DNA from: Celeribacter baekdonensis
GTDB taxonomy: Bacteria > Pseudomonadota > Alphaproteobacteria > Rhodobacterales > Rhodobacteraceae
NCBI RefSeq assembly: GCF_900102315.1
Contig: NZ_FNBL01000010.1
Coordinates: 62,001-126,000, forward strand
DNA length: 64,000 bases
Direction of reading: 5' to 3'
Below the pieces are notes generated by a model. It was not told where the DNA came from and made no database searches. It saw only the letters and a program-made list of their open reading frames with translations. Positions 1 to 8,673 of this stretch are shown piece after piece (the first letter of the stretch is position 1; every line of letters starts with the position of its first letter). Position numbers and translations under genes: made by a program.

Positions 1-4
1 TCGG

Positions 5-10
5 CCTCCT
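5..10 (-). promoter_or_regulatory. ribosome binding site of a gene starting left of the window
   Basis: On the minus strand a perfect AGGAGG lies at the window edge, just after the stop of the neighbouring dehydrogenase gene. It suggests that the leftward operon continues with another gene whose start lies beyond position 1. An ATG at 28-30 (minus) also opens a frame that runs off the edge, but it has no Shine-Dalgarno of its own. Confidence 0.4.
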
Positions 11-30
11 TTTGTTTTAGGTTGAGACAT

Positions 31-762
31 TCAGACGGCAAGAAAACCGCCATCAATTGGGAGAACGGCACCGGTCACCATTGGCGCGTCGTTAGAAAGA
101 AGCATGACGATGGATTTGGCCACGTCCTCGACCTCGGCAAAGCGGCCAATCGGGTGGCGGCCCATCATCGGGTCTTTCTTTGAAGGATCGGACCACGCGG
201 CGGCGGCGAGCTCTGTCATCGTCACTGTCGGGGCAACCGCGTTGACGCGGATACCATGGGCACCAAGCTCCTTGGCCATGACGCGGGTCGCCCCTTCAAG
301 ACCGGCCTTTGAGGCGGCATAACACATGTGTTCATTGAAACCGCGATGCCCCGCGATGGACGTGACGTTGAGGATCGACCCGCCACCCCCGGCCGCCACG
401 CGCGCACGCGCGAATTCCTGGGCACAGATGAGCGCCGCGCGCAGGTTGATGCCCATCACGGCCTCATAGCCCTCGTCCGTCATTTCGAGTACGGTTTCCA
501 GGACATTTGTCCCCGCGCAATTGATGAGGAAATCGCAGGTTCCGGCCTCTTTCATGGCACCGCGCGCTGCCGCATTGTCCATAAGGTCGACGATGATCGA
601 ACGGCAGCCGGTTTCGCTGCTCAGACTGTCCAGGTCAGACTTGGTTCTGGCCATGGCGATGACGGATGCGCCACGCTTGGCCATTTCCACAGCGCAGGCC
701 CGACCGATGCCTTTTCCGGCACCTGTGACGATGACAGTTTTTCCTTCGAATTGGGTGCTCAT
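31..762 (-). CDS. SDR oxidoreductase, L-xylulose reductase (DCXR)-like
   Basis: A 243-residue classical short-chain dehydrogenase. The cofactor motif TGAGKGIG is at residues 13-20 and the catalytic Ser135, Tyr148 and Lys152 (YAASK) are in place. The stretch NAVAPTVTMT and the ending GAVLPIDGGF resemble dicarbonyl/L-xylulose reductases, which interconvert L-xylulose and xylitol with NAD(P)H; the exact substrate is inferred. The start at 762 was chosen because the upstream extension would run into the neighbouring gene and is not SDR-like. It is the last complete gene of a leftward operon (SorC regulator, PfkB kinase, GatZ-like, SDR, this gene). A pentitol or hexitol role fits the xylulokinase in the divergent operon. 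Confidence 0.82.
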   Translation of the reverse strand: MSTQFEGKTVIVTGAGKGIGRACAVEMAKRGASVIAMARTKSDLDSLSSETGCRSIIVDLMDNAAARGAMKEAGTCDFLINCAGTNVLETVLEMTDEGYEAVMGINLRAALICAQEFARARVAAGGGGSILNVTSIAGHRGFNEHMCYAASKAGLEGATRVMAKELGAHGIRVNAVAPTVTMTELAAAAWSDPSKKDPMMGRHPIGRFAEVEDVAKSIVMLLSNDAPMVTGAVLPIDGGFLAV

Positions 763-773
763 TGGTGTGTTCC

Positions 774-1532
774 TTAATGTGTGATGTATCCGCCATCGGC
801 GACCAGAGTGGCCCCTGTGACGAAGGAGGCGGCATCCGAGGCGAGAAACAGCACACAATTGGCCATCTCTTCCGGGGTTCCAAAACGACCCATTGGCGTG
901 TTGTCCGCCCAAACCTTGCTCATATCCGGATCTTCCATCCCGTCGATTGCCATGCGGGTGCGGATGTATCCCGGTGCCAGGGCATTAACCCGGATGCCGC
1001 GGGCGGCGTATTCAAAGGCCATGACAGATGTCATCTGATGAATCGCGGCCTTAGAAGAATTGTAGGCCACCTGAAGTTGCGGCTTGTTCGCGACATAGCC
1101 CGAGATCGAGCCGATATTGACGATGGCGCCGGACGACTGCGCCAGCATTGGACGCACGGCGGACCGGGCGACCCGGAACGGCGCGATCAGGTTCGTATCC
1201 ATGATCCGGGCCAGCCGAGCGTCATCGAAATCGTGAAAATCGCCGCCATCAGCCACGCCGGCATTGTTGACCAGAATATCAAACCGGCCGAAGCGCTTGA
1301 GGGTTGCCTCGACCAATTCGTCAGGAGCGGCGGGGTCGGTTATGTCGGCGGCGTGAAAAGCGTGTTCGCCCGTTTCAGTCAGGGCACGGGAATCGTCCGT
1401 TTCGGAACGCGCCGTCAACATGCACCGCGCACCTGCTTCGGCGAAGAGTTGCGCGGTGGCAAGCCCGATGCCTCGGTTTCCACCGGTGATCAGGGCAACC
1501 TTTCCATCGAGGCGAAACTGCGAAAGCGACAT
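774..1532 (-). CDS. SDR oxidoreductase, probable polyol dehydrogenase
   Basis: A 252-residue classical SDR with nucleotide-binding TGGNRGIG (16-23), NNAG (89-92), and catalytic Tyr157 and Lys161 (YNSSK). It ends in the usual TGATLVADGGY strand. Family members oxidise secondary alcohols of sugars and polyols with NAD(P)+. It lies 3 bp downstream of the GatZ-like gene and 11 bp before the DCXR-like gene, so it is probably co-translated with them. With a tagatose-type kinase and a GatZ/KbaZ protein in the same operon, a galactitol-to-tagatose dehydrogenase is a reasonable guess, but the sequence cannot fix the substrate. Confidence 0.82.
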   Translation of the reverse strand: MSLSQFRLDGKVALITGGNRGIGLATAQLFAEAGARCMLTARSETDDSRALTETGEHAFHAADITDPAAPDELVEATLKRFGRFDILVNNAGVADGGDFHDFDDARLARIMDTNLIAPFRVARSAVRPMLAQSSGAIVNIGSISGYVANKPQLQVAYNSSKAAIHQMTSVMAFEYAARGIRVNALAPGYIRTRMAIDGMEDPDMSKVWADNTPMGRFGTPEEMANCVLFLASDAASFVTGATLVADGGYITH

Positions 1533-1535
1533 TGT

Positions 1536-2816
1536 TCAGGCCTCTTCGAGAGCGCAGGCAGCATGATATTCTGATAGGGTATCACTGACGCGCCTGATCA
1601 GGAGGGCTTCGGGGTCGAGCGGTCGTCCAGCAGCTTCAGCCGCGCGTGGCAGATGTTGCCACATCAGGGGCAGCGGTACTGTTTGATCACGAAGTGCGGC
1701 CAGAAGATCCGCAACAGCGGCCCGCGCCTTCTGCTCAGTCCAGTAGTATCTAATGCGATCCGAAAGGGAGTAATGGCGCATGACGCGTAATTCCGTGTCC
1801 GTGCCATGATAGTGGCGGGCCCAATTCTCCGGTTTGGCCTGCATCAACTCTTCCATCGCGTGGTACAGAGGTCGGTCGCCGTAGTCGGGCAGCATGTCGC
1901 TGGCAATGAGGTCCAACGCGTAGAGCGCCTCGCGAAGAACAAAGGTCAACTCCGGCCCGACCTTGAGGATCGAAAACCCGTCTCTGACCAATTCCGATAA
2001 AGGGCCGGTGCCTTGGTAATCCGTGCTATGGGCCTCGAATACGAGACCTTCATGCGGTTCCAGAACTCGGATCAAGTCACGCGCCTTTGCAGTGTCATAG
2101 GGAATGACGTTGTGGTTTCCAAATTCGACACCGGGCTGGACAACCAGCCCGATGACGCGGCCCAGCATTTCCGAAAGACCGTGTTCCGTGAAAATTTTGT
2201 GGTGGACCGCGATCGTCGCGCGGGCGGCGTCATGCGCTGTCGGCGTGATCTCGTCCAGCGCATGATCTGCGCCGCCGGGCGGAGGAACCTCGGTTCCGAT
2301 GATGTAAAGCGGCAGCGGCAGGTCGGATTTCGCGGCCGTCTCTTCGGCGCGTTTCGCAAGGCTTGCGGCACGCCGCGCTGTTGTTTCGTCATCCAGTGCC
2401 CCCGGTTCGTTTGCACATCCCATGGAGGCATCAAGGTGCAGTTTGCGAAATCCGGCACTGACATAGGCCTCCATCATTTCGCAGGCTTGCTCCATCGCTT
2501 CGTCCGCGGGCAGGTGCCGCCAAGGATTGGGTCCCAGGTGATCGCCGCCCAGCAAGATCAAATCACGTGGGCAACCTTCTTCACGGGCAAGGTCAAAGAC
2601 CAGATCGGCGAAATCGGCGGGGGTCATGCCCGTGTAGCCGCCGTTATGGTTAACTTGATTGCAGGTCGCTTCGATAAGGACGGTGCTGTTATGCTCACGC
2701 CCGTGACGAAGCGCAGCGCGCAACACAATAGGGTGGGCGGAGCAGACAGACGTGATCCCCCGCGCTTGTCCTGAACGATGTAGCCGCGCAAGGTCGGTCA
2801 ATTTAATCGCGGTCAT
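1536..2816 (-). CDS. GatZ/KbaZ family protein, probable D-tagatose 6-phosphate 4-epimerase
   Basis: A 426-residue member of the GatZ/KbaZ family (D-tagatose-bisphosphate aldolase non-catalytic subunit fold). Conserved stretches include GITSVCSAHP near the N-terminus, LIEATCNQVN, LGGDHLGP and FEAHSTDYQ. In enterobacteria GatZ assists the class II aldolase GatY, but no GatY/KbaY gene is present here. Stand-alone homologues in Agrobacterium are known to epimerise D-tagatose 6-phosphate to D-fructose 6-phosphate, and that role suits this locus. The ATG at 2816 overlaps the stop of the upstream PfkB gene by 4 bp (ATGA), which fixes the start and indicates translational coupling. A longer N-terminal extension in the same frame overlaps PfkB and is not homologous. 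Confidence 0.85.
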   Translation of the reverse strand: MTAIKLTDLARLHRSGQARGITSVCSAHPIVLRAALRHGREHNSTVLIEATCNQVNHNGGYTGMTPADFADLVFDLAREEGCPRDLILLGGDHLGPNPWRHLPADEAMEQACEMMEAYVSAGFRKLHLDASMGCANEPGALDDETTARRAASLAKRAEETAAKSDLPLPLYIIGTEVPPPGGADHALDEITPTAHDAARATIAVHHKIFTEHGLSEMLGRVIGLVVQPGVEFGNHNVIPYDTAKARDLIRVLEPHEGLVFEAHSTDYQGTGPLSELVRDGFSILKVGPELTFVLREALYALDLIASDMLPDYGDRPLYHAMEELMQAKPENWARHYHGTDTELRVMRHYSLSDRIRYYWTEQKARAAVADLLAALRDQTVPLPLMWQHLPRAAEAAGRPLDPEALLIRRVSDTLSEYHAACALEEA

Positions 2817-3793
2817 TTTGCGCGTTCCATCTGCTGAATGAATGTGTCCAGTTCCGCCCTCGTTCCCGCGCCTTCCATCGGGCCACGAAACATCACGTTG
2901 CGGGCACCGGCGGCATTGGCATAGGTCAGGGATTGTTGGGCGCTCATGCCCAGTCGGCGTGCTGCAACATAGGCGCCGCCGAAGCAATCGCCGGCGCCGG
3001 TTGGGTCTATTTCTTCAACGATGAAAGCAGGAACGCGCGTGAGGGTACCGTCGGCTTCATGACAGCTCGATCCATCTCCGCCGCGTTTGATCGCGATCTC
3101 CGAGACGCCTGTGCCAAACAGGTGCTTTAGCGCAACTTCTTCGCCCACATCCGGAGACAGGCCGGCGGCGACAAACAGCTCATCGCCGGACGGCAGCAGC
3201 AGATCGGACATGGCCACCATCGCGGCTACGCGTGCGCCGGTTTCGGTGTCGGCCTGCAATTCCTTGCGCATGTTGGGATCGAGCGAGATGCTTCCGCCAC
3301 GCCGAGATATGATTTCTGCCGCTCGCTCGATCATCGGCCAGACGGTTGAGTTTCCCAACAGGGTTCCCATGACATGCAAGTGCCCGGCACGCGATACGAT
3401 GGCGTCCATCGCGTCGGTCCACACCAGCCTTCCGGCGGCAGACGTCCACATATTGAACACGAAATCCCGGTCTCCGTCGGGGCGGTACCGAACGAACGCT
3501 GTCCCGGTGGGCAGCTCCGGATCAACGCCGATCCCGGAAACATCGACGCCATCCCGCCGCAACCGGCCGATATTCATGCGACCAAAATCATCATCGCCAA
3601 CCGCCCCGATCATTGCAGCCGATCCGCCAAAACGCCCGCACTGGTCGATGAAGATCGCGGGCGCGCCACTGGGATAGGGCCCGATCAGCGACAGCGGTTC
3701 GGAAAAGCCCGCCCCAACGGTTGTGGCGACGATTTCGGCAAGTATTTCGCCGATACAAACCGTTGGGCCAAGGCTGTCTGGGGCCAACGTCAT
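2813..3793 (-). CDS. PfkB-family sugar kinase, probable tagatose kinase
   Basis: A 326-residue ribokinase-like kinase. The N-terminal GG motif (RFGGSAAMIGAVGDD, residues 54-68) and the ATP/anion-hole signature DPTGAGDCF (263-271) with catalytic base Asp269 are intact. PfkB kinases phosphorylate ketohexoses, ribose, nucleosides or 2-keto-3-deoxy sugars. Coupling by a 4-bp overlap to a GatZ/KbaZ gene points to D-tagatose or a similar ketohexose, giving the 6-phosphate that the next enzyme would epimerise. It sits about 140 bp downstream of the SorC regulator gene in the same direction. Confidence 0.85.
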   Translation of the reverse strand: MTLAPDSLGPTVCIGEILAEIVATTVGAGFSEPLSLIGPYPSGAPAIFIDQCGRFGGSAAMIGAVGDDDFGRMNIGRLRRDGVDVSGIGVDPELPTGTAFVRYRPDGDRDFVFNMWTSAAGRLVWTDAMDAIVSRAGHLHVMGTLLGNSTVWPMIERAAEIISRRGGSISLDPNMRKELQADTETGARVAAMVAMSDLLLPSGDELFVAAGLSPDVGEEVALKHLFGTGVSEIAIKRGGDGSSCHEADGTLTRVPAFIVEEIDPTGAGDCFGGAYVAARRLGMSAQQSLTYANAAGARNVMFRGPMEGAGTRAELDTFIQQMERAK

Positions 3794-3933
3794 TGCGACA
3801 CCCTCGCATTGGTGGTGCGGCGACGCTCTGCCTCGGATGATTTCTTGAGAACAAATTCAAGCACCGCTGGGGCTTGACCTCTGGTCCAGACAAACGACTG
3901 AATTCCCAACCTTTGCATGCCGTGCTTCTCCGC

Positions 3934-4914
3934 TTATTCTGCAGCGCTGCTCTGGACGGAGTTGTCCTCAAGCAAAAGTCGTGCGGTCACGTCATCCGTG
4001 ACCAGCGTATCGACGAGGCCGCGTTTGCAGGCCGCTTTGATTATCTCGACCTTGTGCGGACCAGCGGCCGCCATGATTTTTTCCGGGACAGACAACACCT
4101 GATCAAGCGGCATTCCGACGGTTCGGTTGTCCACCGCCTCGGACACAGAACCGCCATCCCGATCCAGGAATTGACCAAGCACATCGCCGATGGCGCCTGC
4201 CTCGATCAACGCCTCTGGTGTAAGTTCGTGCGGGAGCCCATGTTCAACCAAGAACGATTTTTCTGAAACGTTTGAACAGGTCAGGAGGACTGCATCGAGG
4301 GATTTGAATTTTTCGAAGTGCTCTTTCAAAGCGTATTGTGAGAGAAAGAGTTCGCGGTCGATACCCTCGGATAGGTAGATCGGAGCAGTCAGGACCGAGA
4401 AGCTCGCGCCGAGCACATTGGCAAAACCGGACGCGATTCCAAACGAGTTCAGTGTGGACCCTTTGGCCGTACCACCGAGAATTGACACAACCTCCAGATC
4501 TGGATGCGACTGACGTGTGAGCTTTCGAATCGCGGCGTCAAGCGTCAAACCCCAGGACACACCAAGCGAGGTCCAGCCGCCGACCGTCAGACGCTCAGCA
4601 AGCAGGGCCGCGAGCGCCGCCCCGACCGACTTGTGGTAGTCGTAATTCGCCTCGTTTGCTGGCCCCACGACCACGCGCTGAAGGCCTAGCGCCTCTTTCA
4701 GGTTCTCCTGCAATTCGACACGCGGCAGGAACGGCGACTCGATCTGAATTTTTACAAATCCCAACGATTTCGCCCTTTGGATCGCCTGGTTCACACGAAG
4801 CCTTGTGACACCCATGTGACGAGCAACATCGGCTTGGGTCATTTCGTTCACATAGTAGTGCCAGCACACCTCGGTCACGAAGGCGTCGCTGTCCTCAATT
4901 GGTTCGCGTCCCAA
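3934..4914 (-). CDS. SorC/DeoR-family sugar-sensing transcriptional regulator
   Basis: A 326-residue regulator with an N-terminal helix-turn-helix (about residues 26-46, MTQADVARHMGVTRLRVNQA) and a long C-terminal SorC sugar-binding domain (GVSWGLTLDAAIR, APIYLSEG and the LTPEAL-EAGAIGDVLG region). SorC proteins bind a phosphosugar or polyol and control the adjacent catabolic operon. I place the start at a TTG (4912-4914) because GGGAGGA lies 7 nt upstream; the longer in-frame version adds a Cys-rich stretch with no homology and no ribosome site. It heads the leftward operon and faces the ABC transporter operon across a palindrome-rich region, so it probably controls both. Confidence 0.85.
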   Translation of the reverse strand: MGREPIEDSDAFVTEVCWHYYVNEMTQADVARHMGVTRLRVNQAIQRAKSLGFVKIQIESPFLPRVELQENLKEALGLQRVVVGPANEANYDYHKSVGAALAALLAERLTVGGWTSLGVSWGLTLDAAIRKLTRQSHPDLEVVSILGGTAKGSTLNSFGIASGFANVLGASFSVLTAPIYLSEGIDRELFLSQYALKEHFEKFKSLDAVLLTCSNVSEKSFLVEHGLPHELTPEALIEAGAIGDVLGQFLDRDGGSVSEAVDNRTVGMPLDQVLSVPEKIMAAAGPHKVEIIKAACKRGLVDTLVTDDVTARLLLEDNSVQSSAAE

Positions 4915-5127
4915 GTTGAAATCCTCCCAGACATGCAGGCGTCGCTCCCGACAGCACTGCAAGAAGGTTGTCACATATACATATGTTTGGCAATACATGC
5001 AGATGAAAATTTACACTTGCATGTGAGACGATGCAATTGCATTGTGGAGTTGGGAGATGGCGCGAGTTGATTCGCAAGGTACGTTCGATAGCTTGCGCTG
5101 CGCTCTGTCAAAAATGGGAGGAAAGCC
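4915..5127. promoter_or_regulatory. divergent promoter region with SorC operator candidates
   Basis: This 213-bp AT-richer gap separates the regulator from the ABC transporter operon. It holds a perfect 12-bp palindrome ATGCAATTGCAT (5031-5042), an inverted repeat ACATGCA (4995-5001) / TGCATGT (5018-5024), and an imperfect palindrome around 4973-4986. Such nested dyads are typical of operators for a tetrameric SorC regulator; binding is inferred. The GTG start at 5128 is preceded by GGGAGGA. Confidence 0.6.
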
Positions 5128-6567
5128 GTGAAATTTGCATTCAAAATGGGCGCATCCGCGCTTGCACTTACCGTCGCTGCGACGTCAGCCTATGCCGAAA
5201 TCGACGAGGCCTGGTGGAAAGCGGCCGCCGAGCCGTATCAGGGCGTCACCATCCGTGGCGTGACGGAATCGTCGCCACCGTCGCTGTACATCCGCGAAGT
5301 CCTCGCGCCGGAATTCGAAGCCCTGACTGGTATTCGGGTCGATGTCGAAACCACGTCTTGGGATCAGATGTTCGACAAGGCGATCAAGGACATGGAAGCC
5401 AGCACCGGCATCTACGACATGGCCTATATCGAACAGGACATCATCTATTCGTATCTGTCCCGCAACTTCCTGACCGATCTGACACAGTTCCTAGCCGACA
5501 ACCCGGATTTGAAGGCGGCTACCTACGACGAGAGCAACTTCACCACCTTCGCCGATTACTTCAAGGACGATGCCGGCCACCTCTACGGCGTGCCGATGGA
5601 AGCCTTCCTGAAGGTCTATCTCTACCGTACCGACCTCTTCAACGACCCGGAAATTCAGGCCGAGTTCAAGGAAAAGACCGGCCGTGACCTCGTTCCGGCG
5701 AAAACCCATGCGGAATATGCCGAAGTCGCGCAGTTCTTTACCGCGTACGGCGAAGAAAATGACCTGGATCTGTGGGGCACCACTGCGCAGGCCCACACCG
5801 GACACGTGGCGTCCTGGTACGAATACTTCGAGTCGGTCGCACCGACCTTCGGCGTTTACAACTGGGGCATCGACGCGGACAACAACTATGGCGCTTCGGT
5901 TGCAAACGGCGGCGAAATGAACGGGCCGGAAGCCGTCGAGGCGATGACATGGTGGCTGTCCATGCGTGACATCGCTCCGCCGGAAAGCCCCGCGTCGACC
6001 TGGACCGAAGTGGGAACCACCTTTGGGGCCGGCCGTGCCGCGCAGGGTCTTGTATACGGTGAAAACGCTGGCTGGATCGCTGCAGATGAGAGCAAGTCGC
6101 TGGTCGTTGGCAAGGTCGGTGTTGCCCTGCCACCGCTGAAGGACGGTGTTATGGAAGAAGTCGAAGGTGGCACGGGCTACATCGGCTACTACGACGGCGG
6201 CGCCTTTGGCATGCCGCATTCGTCTAAGAACAAGGAAGCCACCGCGCTGTTCCTTCAGTACATCGGCCAGAACGAAGTTCAGCCCGACTGGGCGGTTGCC
6301 GCCCCGCGTGTGACCAACACTGCGACCTACGACGATCCGAAGGTGCAGGAGATGAACGAGAAGCTGAGCGGCTACTACGACCTGATCAAGGACAGGGGCT
6401 ACCTGTTCGCAGGTGCGCCGGCCTATCCGTTCCACGCTCAGGTCCGCGAAGCGACCGCGCCGATCTTTTACCAGATCCTGACCGGAGACCTTGGTGTTCA
6501 GGAAGGTCTGGACCAGATGGCCGCCACAGCGGAATCCACTTTGACCGAACTGGGCTACCGCAAATAA
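5128..6567 (+). CDS. ABC transporter sugar/polyol-binding protein (family 1)
   Basis: A 479-residue periplasmic solute-binding protein. The signal peptide covers about residues 1-23 (charged start, hydrophobic core, cleavage after AYA). The mature part has the type-1 extracellular sugar-binding fold, with an FEALTGIRVDVETTSWDQM-type lobe I and ordered Tyr/Trp-rich pocket residues. It starts at GTG after a strong GGGAGGA site. It is the first gene of an operon whose order (binding protein, two permeases, dehydrogenase, ATPase, mannitol-type dehydrogenase, xylulokinase) parallels the smo/mtl polyol operon of Rhodobacter, so the ligand is probably a pentitol or hexitol. The gap after it contains hairpins, consistent with its mRNA being kept in excess. 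Confidence 0.9.
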   Translation: MKFAFKMGASALALTVAATSAYAEIDEAWWKAAAEPYQGVTIRGVTESSPPSLYIREVLAPEFEALTGIRVDVETTSWDQMFDKAIKDMEASTGIYDMAYIEQDIIYSYLSRNFLTDLTQFLADNPDLKAATYDESNFTTFADYFKDDAGHLYGVPMEAFLKVYLYRTDLFNDPEIQAEFKEKTGRDLVPAKTHAEYAEVAQFFTAYGEENDLDLWGTTAQAHTGHVASWYEYFESVAPTFGVYNWGIDADNNYGASVANGGEMNGPEAVEAMTWWLSMRDIAPPESPASTWTEVGTTFGAGRAAQGLVYGENAGWIAADESKSLVVGKVGVALPPLKDGVMEEVEGGTGYIGYYDGGAFGMPHSSKNKEATALFLQYIGQNEVQPDWAVAAPRVTNTATYDDPKVQEMNEKLSGYYDLIKDRGYLFAGAPAYPFHAQVREATAPIFYQILTGDLGVQEGLDQMAATAESTLTELGYRK

Positions 6568-6621
6568 CCTGACCTCCTACAGGTTGCCGACAGGGTCGCC
6601 GCCGCTTTCAGGTGGCGACCC
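6566..6621 (+). terminator. two intercistronic hairpins after the binding-protein gene
   Basis: AACCTG/CAGGTT (6566-6585) overlaps the stop codon, and GGGTCGCC/GGCGACCC (6593-6600 and 6614-6621) forms an 8-bp stem. Neither is followed by a T-run, so they more likely stabilise the binding-protein mRNA or act as a partial terminator than end the operon. Confidence 0.5.
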
Positions 6622-6697
6622 ACGTCGAAAGCAAGAAATACTCCTTCAAGACTTGGTCGGTGTCATAGTCGGGCATCGACAACAGCAGAGGTGCGTC

Positions 6698-7573
6698 ATG
6701 CAATCCAAAAGACTTGGCTGGATCCTTCTGGCACCGACACTGGTTATCCTTTTCTTCTTCGGCGTCCTGCCTTTCATCTACGTCGTCTACGTGTCCTTCC
6801 ATCAATGGAACCCGTTCGCAGTCAATCCCGAGATGGTGTTCAACGGCGCGGACAACTTTCGTCAGATCGTCTTCGACCCGGCCTTCCTGAACTCGATTGG
6901 TGTCACGGTGATGTTCGTCTTCTTCGCCGTTCTGTCCGAACTGATCCTTGGCTATGTCCTGGCACAGGCGTTCATGCGCGATTTCCCCGGCAAGGCGATC
7001 TTTCGCACGATTCATACGCTTCCACTGATCATGGCGCCGATCATTGTCGGCTCTGTCTGGAAACTGATGACGACGCCCTCCATCGGGATCATCCCGAAAT
7101 TCCTGGACGAATGGTTCGGGATCACCATGAACATCGGGACATCCGCCCCGGCCGCATTCGCAACCGTCGTCATCATGGATATCTGGCACTGGACGCCGCT
7201 GGTGACCTTGACGTTGATTGCGGCGCTGGTTTCGCTGCCGCCCGACCCGTTCGAACAGGCGCAGATCGACGGCGCGAACAAGCGCCAGATCTTCTGGCAC
7301 ATCACGCTGCCGATGATTGCACCCGCTGTCGTTGCGACCGTCTTCATCCGTCTCATGGACGCCTTGAGAACGGTTGACGAGGTCTGGATGCTCACAGGAG
7401 GCGGACCTGGCTCCGCGACCCGGTTCGTAGGTGTGCACATCTTCAAGGAGGTGTTTCCCAAAACAAACTACGGATACGGATCGACCATTTCCGTCATCGT
7501 TCTCTATCTCACCATCGTCGTTTGCTGGTTGCTCTACGTGACCATGCTTGCGCCCCGCAGCAAGAAGGACTGA
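6698..7573 (+). CDS. ABC transporter permease (MalF/UgpA-like)
   Basis: A 291-residue inner-membrane permease with six predicted transmembrane helices, starting with a hydrophobic segment near the N-terminus (WILLAPTLVILFFFGVLPFI). The cytoplasmic EAA loop is clear: EQAQIDGANKRQIFWHITLP, which docks the ATPase subunit. I chose the ATG at 6698; an upstream in-frame start would add residues from the hairpin gap. It pairs with the next permease to form the translocation pore of the polyol importer. Confidence 0.9.
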   Translation: MQSKRLGWILLAPTLVILFFFGVLPFIYVVYVSFHQWNPFAVNPEMVFNGADNFRQIVFDPAFLNSIGVTVMFVFFAVLSELILGYVLAQAFMRDFPGKAIFRTIHTLPLIMAPIIVGSVWKLMTTPSIGIIPKFLDEWFGITMNIGTSAPAAFATVVIMDIWHWTPLVTLTLIAALVSLPPDPFEQAQIDGANKRQIFWHITLPMIAPAVVATVFIRLMDALRTVDEVWMLTGGGPGSATRFVGVHIFKEVFPKTNYGYGSTISVIVLYLTIVVCWLLYVTMLAPRSKKD

Positions 7574-7577
7574 AGCC

Positions 7578-8414
7578 ATGAAAAAGCGAAGCCCAATCAT
7601 AGGAATTGTTTTCTGGAGCCTCATCAGCTTGCTGACCCTGTTCCCGATCTACTGGCTGTTCGTCATTTCGGTGAAGCCTGCGGTTCAACTTTTCTCAACG
7701 CCGGAGCTGATCCTGTCGGATCCATTCTGGGGCAACTACGCCAAGGTCTGGGGCGACCGCCTGTTGCGCAGCTACATGCTGAACTCGGTCATCATCTCGA
7801 CCGGAAATGCGGTGCTGTGCACGGTGCTCGGGTTCTTCGCCTGCTACGCCCTGTCGCGGTTCAACATGAGCGGCAAGGAGTCAATCTTCTTCTGGACCAT
7901 CACCAACCGCATGGCGCCACCGGCCGTGTTTCTGCTGCCGCTCTTTCTGCTGATGACACAAGTCTATGCGGTCGGCGACTGGAATCTTCTGGACACACGG
8001 ATCGGCATGATCTTGGTCTATTGCACATTCAACCTGCCCTTCGCGATCTGGACGCTCCGACCGACCGTGGACGGCATACCGAAAGAGCTGGATGAGGCGG
8101 CCTATGTCGACGGTGCCAGCGCGTGGAAGGTCATCACCGAGGTCGTCTTTCCGCTCTGCCGTCCCGGCCTTGCCGTGACCTTGATCCTGACTTGGGTCTT
8201 TGCCTGGAACGAGTACCTTCTGGCCGCGACCCTGACCAACTTCAATGCGCGCACCCTGACCACGGGTCTCTCTGAATACGTGACGTCGACCGGCACCGAA
8301 TGGGGCATCATGGCGACAATCTCGGTCTTCACGCTGATCCCGGCTCTGATCGTGTTCGGCCTTGTGCAAAAGCACATCGTCGCGGGTCTGACCTTTGGCG
8401 CGGTGAAAGGATAA
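7578..8414 (+). CDS. ABC transporter permease (MalG/UgpE-like)
   Basis: A 278-residue second permease with six membrane segments and the EAA motif DEAAYVDGASAWKVITEVVFPL. It begins 2 bp after the first permease stops, so the two are translationally linked. It belongs to the carbohydrate uptake family 1 permeases, and with its partner, the binding protein and the downstream ATPase it completes the importer. Confidence 0.9.
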   Translation: MKKRSPIIGIVFWSLISLLTLFPIYWLFVISVKPAVQLFSTPELILSDPFWGNYAKVWGDRLLRSYMLNSVIISTGNAVLCTVLGFFACYALSRFNMSGKESIFFWTITNRMAPPAVFLLPLFLLMTQVYAVGDWNLLDTRIGMILVYCTFNLPFAIWTLRPTVDGIPKELDEAAYVDGASAWKVITEVVFPLCRPGLAVTLILTWVFAWNEYLLAATLTNFNARTLTTGLSEYVTSTGTEWGIMATISVFTLIPALIVFGLVQKHIVAGLTFGAVKG

Positions 8415-8418
8415 ATAC

Positions 8419-8670
8419 ATGAGTGACCAGCACCACGCTCCGCTTGCAACGGCGCATCACGAAGAGGAACGCACGCCGACAACTCCCGAGAGGAAAGTAG
8501 GCTTCTTACCAATCGAGACGAACTGGTTCGACCGGCTTTTCATTTCTGTCGTGATATGGATCGCGCTGTCGTTGTTCTGGTTCCGCTTTCTCGAACCTGC
8601 CGGGCTTTCCATCTGGATCGCCAACGCTATCGCCCTGGTGGTGGCATTTATCATCATCAGAAAAGGCTGA
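8419..8670 (+). CDS. small two-helix membrane protein of the polyol transporter operon
   Basis: An 83-residue protein with a hydrophilic, His-rich N-terminus (about residues 1-38) and two hydrophobic helices (about 41-59 and 64-81, ending IIIRKG). It starts 2 bp after the second permease gene (stop at 8412-8414, ATG at 8419) and ends 3 bp before the dehydrogenase, so its place in the operon is firm. I do not recognise a named domain. Small integral membrane proteins recur at this position in related sugar ABC operons, and an accessory role in the transporter is possible but unproven. Confidence 0.7.
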   Translation: MSDQHHAPLATAHHEEERTPTTPERKVGFLPIETNWFDRLFISVVIWIALSLFWFRFLEPAGLSIWIANAIALVVAFIIIRKG

Positions 8671-8673
8671 GAC

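Noticed and set aside
763-912. Longer N-terminus for the DCXR-like gene
   Set aside because: The extra 50 codons overlap the neighbouring SDR gene and are unlike any SDR; the ATG at 762 gives a standard N-terminus.
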